Assembly (NCBI RefSeq): GCF_019320115.1 | Contig: NC_089585.1 | Coordinates: forward strand, 145,159,769 to 145,223,768 | Source of the DNA: Miscanthus floridulus | Lineage: Eukaryota; Streptophyta; Magnoliopsida; Poales; Poaceae | Direction of reading: 5' to 3' | DNA: 64,000 nt | Shown: piece by piece, positions 22,308-33,989 of the stretch | How positions within the stretch are numbered: position 1 is the first letter of the stretch | Layout: every line of letters begins with the position of its first letter | Program-made: the position numbers and the translations under genes | The notes under the pieces: model-generated | Database searches by the model: none | What the model was told of the DNA's origin: nothing | Seen by the model: the letters and a program-made list of their open reading frames with translations, nothing else

Positions 22308-24607
22308 TGAGAGTACAGATATATGGAATCCATCAGATGGTTCATTTGTTGAGCAATCAGACCAAACCATGAAAGAAATGGAAGCCAGGAAGTTACAGAA
22401 GAAGAAATTGAAGAATTCCTTAGAAAAGAACTAGAAGCAGCAGCAGATAGAAACAATGTAGATACTGACAGCAAGTACACGCCACAGATTGGCATGGAAT
22501 TCGACACCTGAGATGATGTGCATCATTTCTTCAGCTTCTATGGCTTCATAGCAGGTTTTGAGGTAGTTGTTACTCATACAACAAGAACTACAAGCAAAAA
22601 GAGGAACAATGAGATATACAAGCAGGAAATGAGATGCCATCGATATGGAAAAGGATCAAAGAAGAAGACACCTGAAGAAGAGGAACATGATATGATGACA
22701 CATGAAGCAAAGGGCAAAGGACCAAAGAGGAAAACTAATATCCAAGTGAAATCAAACTACCCAGTGCTAATGGAAGTGAAAGAAGAAAATGGAAAATGGA
22801 AAGTAGTAAGGCTAGACTTAGATCACAATCATGAGCTCAGTCCAGACAACATGAATTAACTATTCAGCGGTAGGAAATATATGACAGACATGGAGAAGGC
22901 AATGATAAGGACATTGAATGGAAATAACATACCAACTAGAAAGATGATTGCAATACTCTCATATCTCAAAGGCAATGTAACAACCCTGCCATATAAAACA
23001 AAGCACGTGCAGAATGAGAGAACAAAGATAAATAGGGAACTCAAAGGAAATGACATGAACGAAGTCATGCAGTACTTTATGAAGAGGGCAGTAGAAGATC
23101 AAACATTCTTCTACTAATTTCATGTAGATGAAGAGAACAAAGTAAAGAACATCTACTGGAGAGAAGGCATATCACTCAAATGGTATGCAGAGTACGGGGA
23201 CTGCCTAAGTTTCGATACAACCTATATGACAAACAGATATAACCTTCCATTTGCACTTATAGTTGGGATATCAGGGCATGAACATACTCTTATATTTGGA
23301 TGTGCATTCATCTCTGATGTAACTACAGACACATTCAAATGGCTATTCGAGGCATTCATAGAATCTATGGGAGGAAAACATCCAAAGACCATAATTACAG
23401 ACCAAGACCAAGCTATGAGAGGAGACAGAAGCAATAATGCCACAAACAATTCACAGGAATTATTTCTTTCATATAAAATCAAAATGCTACAACAAAAATG
23501 GGAAGTGCTTTGCAGTAAACAAAGGCTTACCAGAAACATTTGAAGACATAGTGAACAACTCATTGACAGAAGAAGAATTCAAACATCAATGGCAGAAAAT
23601 GATTATAGATTACAAGCTAGAAAGGAATAAGTACTTCAAAAAATGTGGGAAACAAGGAACAGGTTCATACTAGTATATTTCAAAGAAAATTTCTATCAAT
23701 TTCTTCAAACCACTCGAAGAAGTGAGTAGACGAATGCTAGGATCAAGGACAATGTTGGACCTACATACAACATACTGAGCTTCATGAAAGAATACCAAAG
23801 AATAATTAACAGAATCAAGATAATGGAGAGTACTGAAGATAATCAGAGCAAACAAAAGAGACCTAAAGAACTATAGACTGGATACAAGATAGAGTTGCAA
23901 GCAGTTGGAAACATTATAACAGGAACATATTCCTAAAGTTTTAGTACCAACTCAAAATGATAGAGAGGCTAAAATACAAAGAGATAGAAGATGGGAAATG
24001 TTTCGAAGTATGGCACAAATCAATCAGAGTTCAGGAAGTACAAACAAATAGAAAATATGTGGTCCTAACAGATCTTACCAAAGGGAAAGTGGAATTCACT
24101 TGCATTTGTGCAAAATTCAGCAAGGATGGAATACTATGCAGCCACATACTAAAAGTCATAGTTGAAGAAGAAATAGATGAGATACCTGAAAAGTACTTTA
24201 TTGACAGATGGAGGAAGAAGGAATCCAAAATCATGACGAGACAAGCAGAAGACACACATGCAACCAATGAACTGCTAAGATTTAATGTCTTGTGTAGGAA
24301 AGCAGCAGTGCTTACATCTAAAGGATCAAAGAGTGAAGAAATGATGAGTTACCTGGATGAAGAATTTGACAGGATTGATAAAGAGATGGACCAAATTGCA
24401 AAGGCACTAGAAGAAGAAGATGATGATTCCATAAATGACAAAGAACAACACAATGATGGCATACAAGCAACATCATCAACGATTATTGAAGAAAGTCTAC
24501 AACTACAAGATCTAGAAAGGATAAAGCGAAAGGGACGACCAAAGAAACCAAAAAGACTGAAAATAATAGTAGAAGAAATAAGAGAAGATAGCTGCAACAG
24601 AAGCTAA
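22308..24607 (+). pseudogene. FAR1-like MULE transposase, broken
   Basis: The order of domains is that of FAR1/FHY3-related transposases. First is a FAR1-type zinc-binding DNA-binding region (FFSFYGFIAGFEVVV, KQEMRCHRYGKG, LDHNHELSP). Next is the MULE transposase core, with WYAEYGDCLSFDTTYMTNRY, GCAFISDVTTDTFKWLFEAF and TIITDQDQAM, carrying acidic residues at the expected sites. A SWIM zinc finger CxC...CxH follows (FTCICAKFSKDGILCSHIL), then an acidic and basic tail. It is disrupted by in-frame stops (TGA near 22510, TAA at 22857-22859, another near 23115) and frameshifts near 22400, 23430 and between 23673 and 23957. This protein would have cut and moved the element; related host proteins are transcription factors in light signalling, but the context here is clearly a transposon. 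Confidence 0.85.
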
Positions 24608-24722
24608 AAAGAAGAAGAAGGTAGCAAACTCAAGTAAGAGATCACAACTAAGATTCTTTTCTAAAACAAATAAGCAAATCATAAAAAATTAAGCAAACTT
24701 ATTACCAATTTTTTTGATATGC

Positions 24723-24805
24723 AGGCCCAACTGCAAAGATCAAGAAAAAGCAAAAGAAGTCAAGAGAAGACAATGCAGATGAAGGCAGAAGACCAAGATA
24801 AAAAA
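24723..24805 (+). other. Possible small terminal exon of the FAR1-like gene
   Basis: After an intron-like gap ending TATGCAG, the + strand reads a lysine-rich stretch (AQLQRSRKSKRSQEK). It may be the basic C-terminal tail of the transposase. The evidence is only position and composition. Confidence 0.25.
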
Positions 24806-25044
24806 AGTGATTATTAGCACAAATGAGGATATAGAATAGGACATATTTATATTTCAAAAGAGCTATTATCATGTAACCTCTATTATCATGTAAGCATATG
24901 TAGCAGTTTAGACATGGACAAAAACATCGTATTGAACTCAATCTGTATTGAGATTTCCTAAGGCAGATGCAACTACCCAAAAAAGACAAAGAAATTGAAA
25001 AAAGGAACCATTCAGATTGCAAACTCCTTGAATCATATACTACA

Positions 25045-28000
25045 TCACCAAAAGACTCTACTCCTGTCAATAGAGGGGGGATGTGAATTAGAATATTGAC
25101 ATAGAAACAACAAGATTAAAAAAATGATAATTTCAAAACAATCCTGAAGTTTGAAATCATACACACGATGTTTCATGTCAGTGTTCTTGTGATGAAAAAA
25201 TAGCTCATTTGCATTCTTAACTCTGATGGATGGAATATCTTCATGACTAAACATATTGCCTAAAAGGACCTTAGGAGACGTCCAGTGCTCAAGGAACATC
25301 CTAGCATAAATTCTAGAATCAGAACTGCACAAAATAAAGAACAATTAAAATGAAGAAGCAAAAAAAATCTACGCTTATAGAAATAAAAGATAGAAGTGAC
25401 AACAAAACAACCAACCATTACCACCAAAAACAAGAATGTAAACTCCACATAATATGCACTGAAATAGAAAAATGACATAACAGATACTTACGAATTATCA
25501 AAAGGCTGCTCAGGAACAATAGGGTACTCAACTCTATAAAAATTGAAATATTGAACAAATTTATTCCAATGATACTGAAAAGAGTTTATCTGCATTGACA
25601 CAGGAACAAAAATTAAAAAAAATAACAAACAATCAAACTGAAGGAGAAAAAAAAGAAAGTACATACAAGCCTACCTTCAATATCTTGACGATACTCAGAA
25701 TTGTGGCTATACAATGAATCAAGAAATACAAAATGATGGTCCTTAATGTCAACCACAAAAACAAACCAATACTTCTTATGCAATATATGGAAGAAAAGCT
25801 GAAAAAACATATGTTAGAAGCAAAACAAAAAAAATTGATAATACCATGTTAGATTGATGTAATGGTCTAGCCTTAGCAGACCTTCTAAAAGATCGCAGCA
25901 ACAACTGCTGTTCAGCTTCATCATAATCCAATAACAGATTATCCTAATAATAATGCAAAATAAAGAGCATTAGTTAAACAAATTAAAAACATCATCAAAT
26001 TTTATTTAAAAAAAAGAGAGAAGAAAAACTTACACCAATGTTTGTGAAGAAATAATGCCTTTTTGAGAAATTTGGGTGACCATTCGGCTTCAAAAACAAG
26101 CTATAGCAGAAACAAGATATAACAAAATATTGACAAAACCTCCAGGTCTGTAAGATTCACCAAGAGACCAAAAAGTACAGCGAACACCAGACAAAGACAT
26201 TGCATCTTCACTGCACAATGCAAAACAAATTAAAAAAAGCTATAGAACACATCAAAATAAGCAAAATACAATCAATGGATATAGAACTAACCTCTGAAAC
26301 TCAGAAGAAGCCAACTTACAAAGAATCTTGTAGTTTTCTACTTCAAACTTGCTGACTTCATAGAGCTTAGACTTGAATGTCTCATAATCATCGTGAAATA
26401 GAGGGCCAGGATTCACAAACTTCCTAGGACCATGTAAAGGAACCTTTCCACCTATAGATACAACTTGAGACTTCTGTACAAATGAATGGCTTAAAGGAGC
26501 ATAACTAGGCAAAGACTCATGAGTTGAATGGCCCAAATGTTGACTAGGAGTACTCCTACTAAACCCACCCAAATCTAATTTGGAATTATATATGTCATTA
26601 GTCTTCTTAGTCATTTCTCCAACAGATCTAGGGAAAGATTTGGCACCAACAACTAAAACTTCTGGAGACACCTATATAAGAAAAAAGAAGAATGAATAGA
26701 TAACTACAACAACACTGACTAGAAAGCAAAGAATCTAGAAAAATAACAACAATTTGAAACAACAATACCTTAACTAGAGCATTTGATGCAGAAGGCAAAG
26801 AACCACCAGAATTGCGAGGATTCAAATGATGTTCTGCTTGATGAGAGGAAGGAGACCACTGACTAAAATCTAGGGTCTGCATAACCAATTGAGCCTAAAA
26901 AGGAAAAGAAATCATAGAAAATTACAAATACAAAAACATCATTTAAAAAAATACAAAATCAAATAAAAAACTTATAGTAAAATTTGGCTGGCCACAATTC
27001 TTCACTGAACCAGCACTCTGAAAACATAAAAAAATCATAATAAAAAAATGAGTATAAAAAGTAAATAAGCAAAGAACAATAACAAATGAAACATCCAAAA
27101 AGAAAAAAATCTAACCTTCTGAGAAAAATATCTTGAATACCCAAGCATAGGAGAAGGGGATATAGAATTAGGGGCATACTTATTTTCAAGATATGTAGAA
27201 TTAGGAAGCCCAATAAAAATTGATTTCTTCAGACAACCTTTCCTCAAAGACTTTGAATTAGAAATATCACCAAGAGGATTCCTAGAACTGGACACAAGCT
27301 TAGGAGAGCTAGGACCAACATCAGTATAACCTATAAAAAGAAAAATTGTATATAGGTATCAGAAAATAAAAATTTCATGAAACATGAAAGAAAATGAACA
27401 GAGAACAAAACAAACGAATAATTCTTCTTTAGCTTAGACACACCATCAACAACATTAACATTAGAAGGCTGCAAAAAAAGATGAGAAGAAAATAAAAAAG
27501 TAAATTACATGAGTAAAAAAACAAAGAGAAAAAAAATATTAGCTACAAACACATACATCATTCAAGTTTTGGTGAAGTTTATATTGAGAAGGATGAAGAA
27601 CTTCAAGATCTGGATCATACTTTCATGTGAAAGGAGAAACTATAAGTAATAAAAAAATAACAATGGAAAAAACAAAACAAAAAAATAAAAAAATAACCTA
27701 CCATTAGAATTAACACCAGAGCCCCTAAGATCAACTTCATGAATAATAGGATAAGCATCAAGACCACCAACAGGGGACCCGAAGTGCTCATCTTTTTCAA
27801 CAAAATCAGATAACAACCTGATAACTTCCAAAACTAAAACCTGAGACATCTCACTAAATAGAATACACATGCTTCCAAAGTTTGATAAAGGTCAATCTCA
27901 TTTCATCAGACAAAGCAGTAATCGAATTAACGTTAATGTTGACAAAAACACCACAATTCAAGCAATTCTTCTCAATAAGCTTGTGAATAAGATCCTTCAA

Positions 28001-29415
28001 TTCTATAGGGAGCTTGCAGTGAGCATAAGAATCAATCTTGCTAAAAATTCATCATCAATAGTCTGGTGGAGGATTTGAGGAAGCAAGCTCATATCCTAAA
28101 GGAAAAATAATAGAAAAAATACAAAACATTCAATACATAAAGTTTGGGATGCATATAAAAAAGAACATGTAAAGGTACAAAAACATATATAAATCAAGGA
28201 TATAATCTTAATTTACACTAATCAAAACTAGGTGTTACACCATAATAATCACCATAACTTCAGTACAAGTAACTGTAAACCTAGTATAATAATCATAAAA
28301 ACTAAAAATCGCATTCAATAATTTCTAAGAGAAAAGAATCTGACTAAAATAAATCAAACAAGAAACTGACAAAGATGCAATTCGCAATAGACATAAGCAA
28401 TCATACAGACATATCCTAGCCCAGTAAAAAAAGAAACAGGCAAGCAACAAACTACTTTAAAAATGGGAAAAATATGCAAAAACAAAAAAATACAGAAAGG
28501 ATAAGAAAAAAATTACCTTAACATAGCAGGTCCTTGAATAATACATAATATGATGGTACCCAAAACAACCTTCTTGTCTCTTGTCAAAACTTGCATACTG
28601 CTTAATCATATCTTTTTTCCATACAGATATTCGAGGAATAGAGGAAGCGACTTGATGAGATCCAAAATCGACATGATCAAGATATAGAACCTAACAACAA
28701 TATAAATAAAAAATAAAACATACATGAACATAAATAAAAAAGTAAGAACAAAGGAAAAAACTTACAGCAAGGAAGTACAGGCAACCACCAAGAGTAGTTT
28801 GCTGGGTAGATTTGCAACTCTTCAACTGATTGAATAACTTGATATACTCAAGCAACCAAGATAGGATATATCCACACCAGTCATAAGATCAAATCTTATC
28901 AAGGTCTTCAAGATGCCAAAAAATTTATGACAAGGAACCACAGAAGAATTGAGACAAAGAAAAGCACTCATCGCAACGACAATGAACCAAACAAACATAT
29001 CATCATCAGACATTTCTTTCTTAGAAACAAGAGCCTCAGAAATGAAACTGATTGGAGGAACATTATCCTTCCCAAATCTTGACAGCAAACAAAGCTTGCC
29101 AGCAGTATAATCAGTAGGAAAAGGAGATCCACCAAATGGAAGGTCATGAACCAAGTGAACAGCCTCCTTAGTGAGAGAAATAACCTTGTCATCAACAACT
29201 ATATCACCAGAGTTATAGTTCATAAGGCGAGCAACCCAATGAACAAAATTTCTAGGCACATAACAGTTATCAAACAAGAGAAGAGAATCAAATCCATGCT
29301 TCTGAATCACATCTTTACGGTCTTTAGAAAGAGAATTTATCACATTAGAGAACATTATGACAGAAGATCTTGAGAAACCAACTTTAGGTCTACCATCAGA
29401 CTTCTTCTTTTTGAC
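25045..29415 (-). pseudogene. Ulp1-like (C48) peptidase gene of the MULE, degraded
   Basis: A multi-exon minus-strand gene. The first resolved exon (29415 to about 28765, after a CTTTAG acceptor) has the N-terminal domain typical of plant transposon Ulp1 proteins: ISSLxKDR-like region, GFDSLLLFDNCYVPRNFVHW, and later GGCLYFLA. The next exon (28690-28517) continues LYLDHVDFG...PRISVWKK. Middle exons near 26250-27870 are decayed. The catalytic domain is at 25810-25045: FVFVVDIKDHHFVFLDSLY, then after an intron an IYARMFLEHW stretch. Ulp1 peptidases use a His-Asp-Cys triad. Here the His before Trp is Tyr (25769-25771), the Asp is kept (25718-25720), and the expected DCG is DSR (25318-25312). It would be inactive even if translated. 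Confidence 0.75.
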
Positions 29416-30276
29416 CTAAAGTAGTAAAAATAGTAATAAAATAAAAAAAATAAAAAAGATGATAGGAAAATTCAAATAGAAAAAGAAAGTCAAGAACAAT
29501 ACATACATTATGACTCAAAGGCATCAACAACTTCTTCTTCAAAGACTTTAGCCTAGAACACTGAACAACAAATAAAAAAACAAAACAGGATAACAGTTGG
29601 GATAAGAGGAGCAGGGCATAATATGACAAAAACAAACAATAAAAACACAAAGCCTTACTTCTTTCATATACTCCTTGTACAAAGCTTCATTGAAAGATTG
29701 ATGACCAAGAGAAAATGAATCCTAGAAAAACAAATATCAATGAAATGGAACAAATACAACCAATTCAGAGTATGAAATGAAATGGAACTTTACTGCTGGT
29801 GCTCTGAACCTCTTACTAACAGGATTTTAGGACGCTAAGATATAAACTAACTTCATTCTTTTAGCTTGATCAAAATAAAATGCAATGTTACCATAATCAA
29901 AGACAATATTTGAACCTGTAGATGATTAGACCAAGCATAGCATTTTGCTGATAACAAAGCTACAAAATACATAAACTGAAACAAAAATAAACTGAGACTA
30001 AGACAAACAAAAATACAAAATAGAACACACAGAGAGAGATAGAGGCACACACAGAAACAATTTAAAAAAAACTAAAAACAAAACTAAAAATGAAACATGG
30101 CATAGACACAGATGTAGACACATACACAAAGAAAAAGAGAGAGACAAAAGAACTTACCTAAAAATCAAACATCTTTAATATACATATAAAAACCATACTT
30201 ATATTTCAACGTTCAACATATATGATTACAACACAACCATGGCTGGTATTCATTAAAAAAAAATTCAAAACTAATC

Positions 30277-30648
30277 TTACTCATCTACATCATCATGATT
30301 TGGGCTACGAAGCTCGCGACGACAAAGAGAACAGGAGGTATTGTGACTGAGCCACTCAAAAATACAATGCTGATGAAAGACATGCGAGCAAGGCATTGCA
30401 CGAAGCGTCGGCGTGACATCCTCTGAGCTTGCTGCGTTGTCCTCCTGATTTCTGTCAGCTAACGTCTAGAGGCAGATGGCACAAACGTCATCCTTGGTCA
30501 GCAACACCTCTGTGAAACCAGGATTTGCTTCATGAGGGGCGGGTAGGGATCGGGACGGGGGTGGAGGTGGGGAGCAGAATTGACGCAACCACATGCGGCT
30601 ATCCACATATGGGCCTCTCCTGTGTCGTGTATAACGCAATTCTTCCAT
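30277..30648 (-). pseudogene. RING-H2 zinc-finger ORF (E3 ligase-like) with one stop
   Basis: The minus-strand frame starts at an ATG directly after a GAGTTTAG acceptor and ends at TAA 30277-30279 (123 codons). A proline-rich segment leads to VCAIC, then CSHVFHQHC and CSLC, the Cys/His spacing of a RING-H2 finger (CX2C ... CX1HX2HX2C ... CX2C). Such domains bind E2 enzymes and transfer ubiquitin. One TAG (30466-30468) lies right after the first CxxC; CAG is a likely ancestor. It is GC-richer than the A-rich surroundings, suggesting capture from the host, and upstream exon-like units with donors lie at 31.9-32.5 kb. It could be a captured host fragment or an original MULE gene. Confidence 0.7.
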
Positions 30649-30649
30649 C

Positions 30650-32100
30650 TAAACTCAAACGACAGGATACACCAATCGAGGTTCTAGGGACTGATGAAAA
30701 CAAAACAAAACAACTCAATCTAATAAAAAAATCATGAGTTCAAAAAACTCATGAAAAAAGAAATACAAGTATTAATAGGTAGCATTCCCAATATAGTATG
30801 TATTTACGTACATTTTATATGAGTGTCTAATTCAAAAGGATTTGCCTAAACAAAAAATATATATATAGTCAAATTCTGATGAACAATCAGAAACACATCC
30901 ACAAATGAAACTGAAAAGACTATATATGAACAAATGCAGACTACAGAGCTAATTACAGACATAATAAAGCAATGACAAAATGGACTGACCACATGCAAGA
31001 ATGAACAAAAAATATAAATTCAATTAAAAGTCAAAACAAATAAAAGACATTACCAAACAAAAAAAATTGACAAGAGATCTATTAGACTTAGAAGTAGTTA
31101 CAACAAAATTGCATATCAATTACACATAATGAACAACAATAAGTGAAATTGAAGTATACAGTAACCATAGAATTAAAGGATCCATTCTAAAACCAAAATA
31201 GACCAACTATAAAAATCAACTAAACCACCTAACCGCAAGCAAACAAATATAATCAGTTTTCTAAATAAAATTGAAATGGAATGTAAACTTGAAATGGCAT
31301 GTAAACTTAAAATTAGAACAGTTACATAAAAAAACTCTGAAAAAAGAAAAGAACTCAAGCACCATTAGCTGTTGCAGCTACAGTATGAATGCAGACAAAG
31401 AGAACCTCTAATAATCAGTTTTCTTGTTCACTTGAAAAGCTACAAGTTATTGCATCAAATGAACAAAAAAACAAAGCACCAGCAATCTAATTATAAGGCA
31501 TTATTAGACCCTGTACAAACCATTGAATACAAACTAAACTAAAAGCTTATCAAACAGAATAAAATGAGTAATAAAACTGATTATAAAGCTCATCAAAAAA
31601 GCCCACATTAGAGTAATAAAAGAGCAACAAAACACAAGGAGTAAAATTACAATACAAATTCAGAATCCACAGCATACATCCAATTACTACTAAGAACAAC
31701 CATGACTCAATTCCGACAGACAAACAATCCAATTCAATCAGTTTTATAACTAACAAACATAACGAAACCCTAACCAAAACAAACTGCGTATGAAGAAGAA
31801 AAAAACTAGCAAACTGGATCTAGAACTACTAATTATCAACACAATGCACAACTCAACAAAGACAAACTAAAACAACGCAGGAGAAAAGATTATGAGTCCA
31901 ACTCACCGTAAATCCAACAAGTCCTTCAGATCAGAGTAACAACACCAACTGCAAAGACCGGCTCTGCTTCAACCTGCGACTCCGAGTACAACTCAACCTA
32001 GGACTGAAACTCGACCTCGAACTCCGCTTCGCTTGAGCCAAATCGAAACAAACGGAATCCATAATAAAAAAATCACTAACTGGAACAAGTAGATCTACAA
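30650..32100. other. A-rich stretch between RING exon and right-end repeats
   Basis: Probably intron and untranslated sequence of minus-strand genes. No domain-bearing frame was found. The segment near 31905 contains a minus-strand donor GTGAGTTGG like those in the triplicated units. Confidence 0.4.
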
Positions 32101-32480
32101 AAACATGAGGGGAGAAACTCACCAACGACAGCAAATCAAAGTTCCGCGAAGCGACCACACACCGTCGCCCTGCTGCGCCAAAGGGATAAGAGAAGAAAAC
32201 ACATAGCAAATCAAAAGACGAGATCCACAAGATCTACAACTTCTGATAGAGAAATGGAGGAAGAACTCACCAATAACGGCGAATCGATGACGGAAAGACC
32301 GTTCCGACTCGGCTACGCCTCCGCCAGCGCCCAAAACTCAGTCACCTACTACGCCAAGGGATAAAAAGAAGAAAACACAGACCAAATCAACTCGAGAGCC
32401 AAAGGATCTACGACATCTGATCGAGAAATGGAGGAAGAAGTCACCAACGACGGCAAATCACCGACGGATAGGCCGCTCCG
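32101..32480 (-). repeat. Three imperfect tandem exon/donor units at the right end
   Basis: Units are anchored by CTCACCAACGACAGC at about 32118, CTCACCAATAACGGC at about 32266 and GTCACCAACGACGGC at about 32440. Each is preceded by GGATAA-AGAAGAAAACACA and GATCTAC-like words and by GAGAAATGGAGGAAG in the second and third. On the minus strand each reads GTCGTTG or GTTATTG followed by a GTGA donor, so a 5' noncoding exon has probably been multiplied. The terminal region of a MULE commonly holds its promoters. Confidence 0.6.
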
Positions 32481-32655
32481 CCTCAGGGGGGAAAGGAAAT
32501 GAAAAGTTCAAAACAGTAAATACGCGAGTTTCCCAAAAAATGAGCTAACAAGTGGGCCAGACCAGGTAGAGAGCAAAACGCAAACGGCCGACGGGGGGCG
32601 GGCGGGATGAAGAAGGGCAGAGATCGCGCCAGAGCCAGGTCCGACGGCCACAAAA

Positions 32656-32699
32656 TTCGTGTGAGCCAAATCAAAGAATCACACACACACAAAATATAG
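32656..32699 (-). repeat. Right terminal inverted-repeat region
   Basis: Its reverse complement starts CTATATTTTG, contains TGTGATTC, GATTTGG and CACACGAA, and aligns with the two blocks at 1202-1242 and 1290-1317. Confidence 0.45.
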
Positions 32700-32914
32700 C
32701 TTTTCTGTAATAGAAATGGGGTTCCTCGTGTAGAGAAAAATGTAATCTTGTACCATTGGCGGATCCGTTTATCTTACGCTTTCGGCCATGGCCAGATGCA
32801 AGAGACCAAGAGTCGATTCAAAGTGCTTTTCAGCAATGAAATCTACTCCGTATGAGGCAATAATAACATATTTATTTAAGAGGATGAGGCAAAGTCAAGT
32901 TTAAACCTGTCAAC

Positions 32915-33012
32915 CAAGCGAAGATCTCCACCAGGTACAAGCGATTTAGATTTATATTTGCTTAACAATGCCCCATGAGCACGATCTGGTGGAGATCTTC
33001 GCTTGTACCTGG
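32915..33012. repeat. Fold-back inverted repeat at the edge of gene remnant 1
   Basis: A perfect 20-nt inverted repeat pairs 32915-32934 with 32986-33005 (CAAGCGAAGATCTCCACCAG and its complement). Next to it CCAGGTACAAGCG (32931-32943) pairs with 33000-33012. The right arms are part of the gene remnant, so the left arm is an inverted local copy of it. Confidence 0.85.
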
Positions 33013-33260
33013 AGAGCCTTTCCACTGTAGATGATGTGCGGCGTGTGCCGGCGTTACAAACTTACATCAGGGAGCACCCTTTTGGTCAGCCTCCCATCAT
33101 GGAGACTGACCCGGACTGGAACTTCTACAAGCGAATATTACTCGAGTAGAAGAAAGGAAGGAATGTCCGACGCTGCTATTGAAGAGAAGGTGGTGGAAGA
33201 GGTAGCAAGCCTGAGTTGCAATGCAAGCAATTTCGATGGTCAACTTCCTTGACGTTGTTG
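32966..33260 (+). pseudogene. Unrecognised gene remnant, copy 1
   Basis: About 300 bp that recurs at 51449-51735. One frame reads LESLSTVDDVRR, then YIREHPFGQPPIMETDPDWN to a TAG. A second frame reads GMSDAAIEEKVVEEVASLSC and ends NFDGQLP with a stop. In the other copy the same two peptides appear with conservative changes, so both come from a real protein whose C-terminus is ...NFDGQxP. I do not recognise it. Frame breaks and loss of upstream exons mean it is a fragment. Confidence 0.55.
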
Positions 33261-33706
33261 TTGTCGTCCCTGCTCGATGCAGTCATTTGTTTGTCTGTAC
33301 TTTCCCTGCATCTCTTTAAGCAGGCCAGTATATATATTTCTGCTGTATGGTGCTGAATTACTGATTATGATATAATATTCTTTTATTTACAACAGAGCTA
33401 ATGTCGACGCAGTTGTTAATATCCTGATGAGAGATCTGAAACATCATCTATTGTTTTGTTGGGTAAGTACTGCATGCATGGAGAATGAACTGATCGGCTC
33501 GGCCTATCCTATATATGCGTTTGTTTCTCTCATTTTGTCGGGTGTGCTGATCGATTCGGCCAGGACTTTGTCAGGAACCATGGGTTATGGACTAAGCCAG
33601 CTGATAGGTTGGAGGAGCAAGTGGGCTCCAGCACTAGATTCACCTTGGCCCAAGAAGGAAGTCACACGAGATGCAACGTGATACAAATATAGAAGCATGC
33701 CAAGTC
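33261..33706 (+). other. Gap with a possible small exon
   Basis: An exon-like stretch follows TTTACAACAG at about 33397 and ends at GTAAGTACTG near 33463 (reads ANVDAVVNILMRDLKHHLL). No family resemblance. The rest shows nothing I can support up to the copia LTR. Confidence 0.3.
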
Positions 33707-33989
33707 TGTTGGTCCCGAGATTTCCGATACGGGTGAGCCGACCGTTCACCGTCGTTGCCGACCACACATACTACAGCTGGAGATAGAAGAAGGGAGGAAG
33801 AACAAAGCGCACACACACAGCACAAGCACCAGCGTTGGTCGGAGCTCTACAGAGAAGATAGCAAAACTGAATCCGCTCAACTTTACTGAATTGCAGTGGG
33901 AAGCTATATATATAAATCTACCCATCTAATCTTAGTACACAGACATGTCAGGCTACCATGCTGCTACAGTGACTAGATGTGGCAGCAGG
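33707..33989 (-). repeat. Copia 3' LTR, first part (interrupted)
   Basis: Begins TGTTGGTCCCGAG like the right LTR and is cut by the gypsy element after GCAGG. Confidence 0.9.

Larger units (their letters stand above)
1195..32707. mobile_element. Giant MULE-like composite element (two insertions inside)
   Basis: I join this region into one element for four reasons. It contains a FAR1/MULE-type transposase pseudogene and an Ulp1-like peptidase pseudogene, a pairing known from some plant MULEs (for example Kaonashi-type). The base composition is uniform and A-rich on the + strand. The two ends are inverted relative to each other (1202-1242 and 1290-1317 against 32656-32699). A 9-base direct repeat with one mismatch brackets it (TAATAGAAG 1186-1194, TAATAGAAA 32708-32716). 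Removing the chromovirus (13.4 kb) and the solo LTR (1.3 kb) leaves about 16.8 kb. The exact ends are uncertain and an even more complex origin is possible. No CACTA termini are present. Confidence 0.5.

Noticed and set aside
1195..32707. Possibility that the giant element is a CACTA transposon
   Set aside because: No CACTA termini seen, and the transposase is FAR1/MULE-type rather than CACTA-type.
1195..32707. Intact, active autonomous MULE
   Set aside because: Transposase and peptidase both carry stops and frameshifts, and the catalytic residues of the peptidase are changed.
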